Of a stretch of 64,000 bases of DNA, positions 63,750-64,000 are shown in pieces. The DNA lies in the NCBI GenBank assembly GCA_965237785.1, contig OZ250159.1, positions 2,914,001-2,978,000 of the forward strand, in the 5' to 3' direction. Source of the stretch: UBA6522 sp965237785 (GTDB lineage: Bacteria; Pseudomonadota; Gammaproteobacteria; Steroidobacterales; Rariloculaceae). The notes under the pieces were generated by a model. That model was not told the DNA's origin and did no database searches. It saw nothing but the letters and a program-made list of their open reading frames with translations. Positions within the stretch are counted from its first letter, which is position 1. Each line of letters begins with the position of its first letter. Made by a program: the position numbers and the translations under genes.

Positions 63750-64000
63750 TCAGTTTCCTTTCCGATCTATTTGTTGGCTACTATTCTCACGGCGTTCGAT
63801 CAAACTCGCGCCCTGCGCCGCGCGGGATACGAAAATCGACTCTTTCAATCCAGTCGCCTTCTCGTATTCTTGCTCGACTGCCGCCTTGACCTCGTCAACC
63901 CCATCCGTTGGCAAGAGCGAGACAACGCAGCCGCCAAACCCGCCACCCGTCATCCGCACACCACCGCTCTCCCCAATAACCTCACTCACAATCTCCACAA
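63750..64000 (-). CDS. galK: Galactokinase, C-terminal part (cut by window end)
   Basis: The last 83 codons of a GHMP kinase, open to the right edge of the window. GESGGVRMTGGGFGGCVVSL is motif 3 of galactokinase, followed by YEKATGLKESIFVSRAAQGAS as in GalK. The enzyme phosphorylates galactose at C1, the first step of the Leloir pathway. Stop 3 bases before the symporter gene. Confidence 0.9.
   Translation of the reverse strand, partial: VEIVSEVIGESGGVRMTGGGFGGCVVSLLPTDGVDEVKAAVEQEYEKATGLKESIFVSRAAQGASLIERRENSSQQIDRKGN

Noticed and set aside
1..64000. CRISPR arrays, tRNA, rRNA, riboswitches
   Set aside because: No spaced direct repeats, cloverleaf-like or rRNA-like sequence was seen on either strand by eye.

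Overview
The window is a high-G+C (about 60-65% by eye) chromosomal segment of a Gram-negative bacterium, most likely a marine-type gammaproteobacterium. The lineage is inferred from gene content: glnK-amtB, MsrPQ, the ExeA/GspB type II secretion pair, a long FadE acyl-CoA dehydrogenase with DUF1974-like tail, a large TonB-dependent receptor, GshA of the gammaproteobacterial kind and a GldAFG/DUF4340 ABC cluster. No rRNA, tRNA or CRISPR array was seen.

Layout. 0-6.9 kb: partial zinc alcohol dehydrogenase, a CpxRA-like two-component pair, glnK-amt (nitrogen sensing and ammonium uptake), and msrPQ (periplasmic methionine sulfoxide repair). 6.9-13.9 kb: exported proteins (cyclase family, two convergent NHL propellers, a Tat-exported alpha/beta hydrolase), then a sigma-54 activator facing a small exported protein across an intergenic region that holds three palindromic sites and a textbook -24/-12 promoter. 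14-18.7 kb: dihydroorotase and prolyl aminopeptidase (overlapping), a DUF433/DUF5615 toxin-antitoxin pair, and DinB. 18.8-26.7 kb: exported M16 protease, a 161-bp element with 38-bp inverted repeats, and a four-gene GldA/GldF/GldG/DUF4340 ABC operon.

26.8-39 kb is the worn accessory part: fragments of several toxin-antitoxin systems, a TonB receptor, a chimeric transposase/receptor fragment, a frameshifted amidohydrolase, a frameshifted PIN toxin with intact antitoxin, an SLC13 permease, a frameshifted quinone oxidoreductase, a ferredoxin-reductase-like flavoprotein and gshA with a frameshift near its end. The density of one-base indels here is striking and may be decay or assembly error. 40.6-48.2 kb returns to ordinary genes: two tandem small exported proteins, mdh, fadE, a DUF4399 lipoprotein and the ExeA-GspB pair.

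48.2-61.5 kb looks like a regulon built around a LacI-family repressor at 57.9-58.9 kb. Two near-identical operators (core TGCAAACG[T/A]TTGCA) sit directly after the -10 boxes of two promoters. One drives an FmdB-like protein, a DddP/creatinase-like M24 enzyme, an aldehyde dehydrogenase, an FAH-family hydrolase and a gentisate-dioxygenase-like cupin. The other drives a 3-hydroxyisobutyrate-dehydrogenase-like enzyme and an Nramp-like transporter that lacks the usual metal motifs. Between them lie a haem-oxygenase-like putative di-iron enzyme with a divergent Lrp/AsnC regulator, two exported proteins of unknown function, and an M20 amidohydrolase missing its middle domain. The substrate is unknown; this is the best candidate for an undescribed pathway.

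61.5-64 kb: lower G+C, an integrase C-terminal remnant, then a sodium:sugar symporter and the end of galactokinase, suggesting an acquired galactose-use segment.
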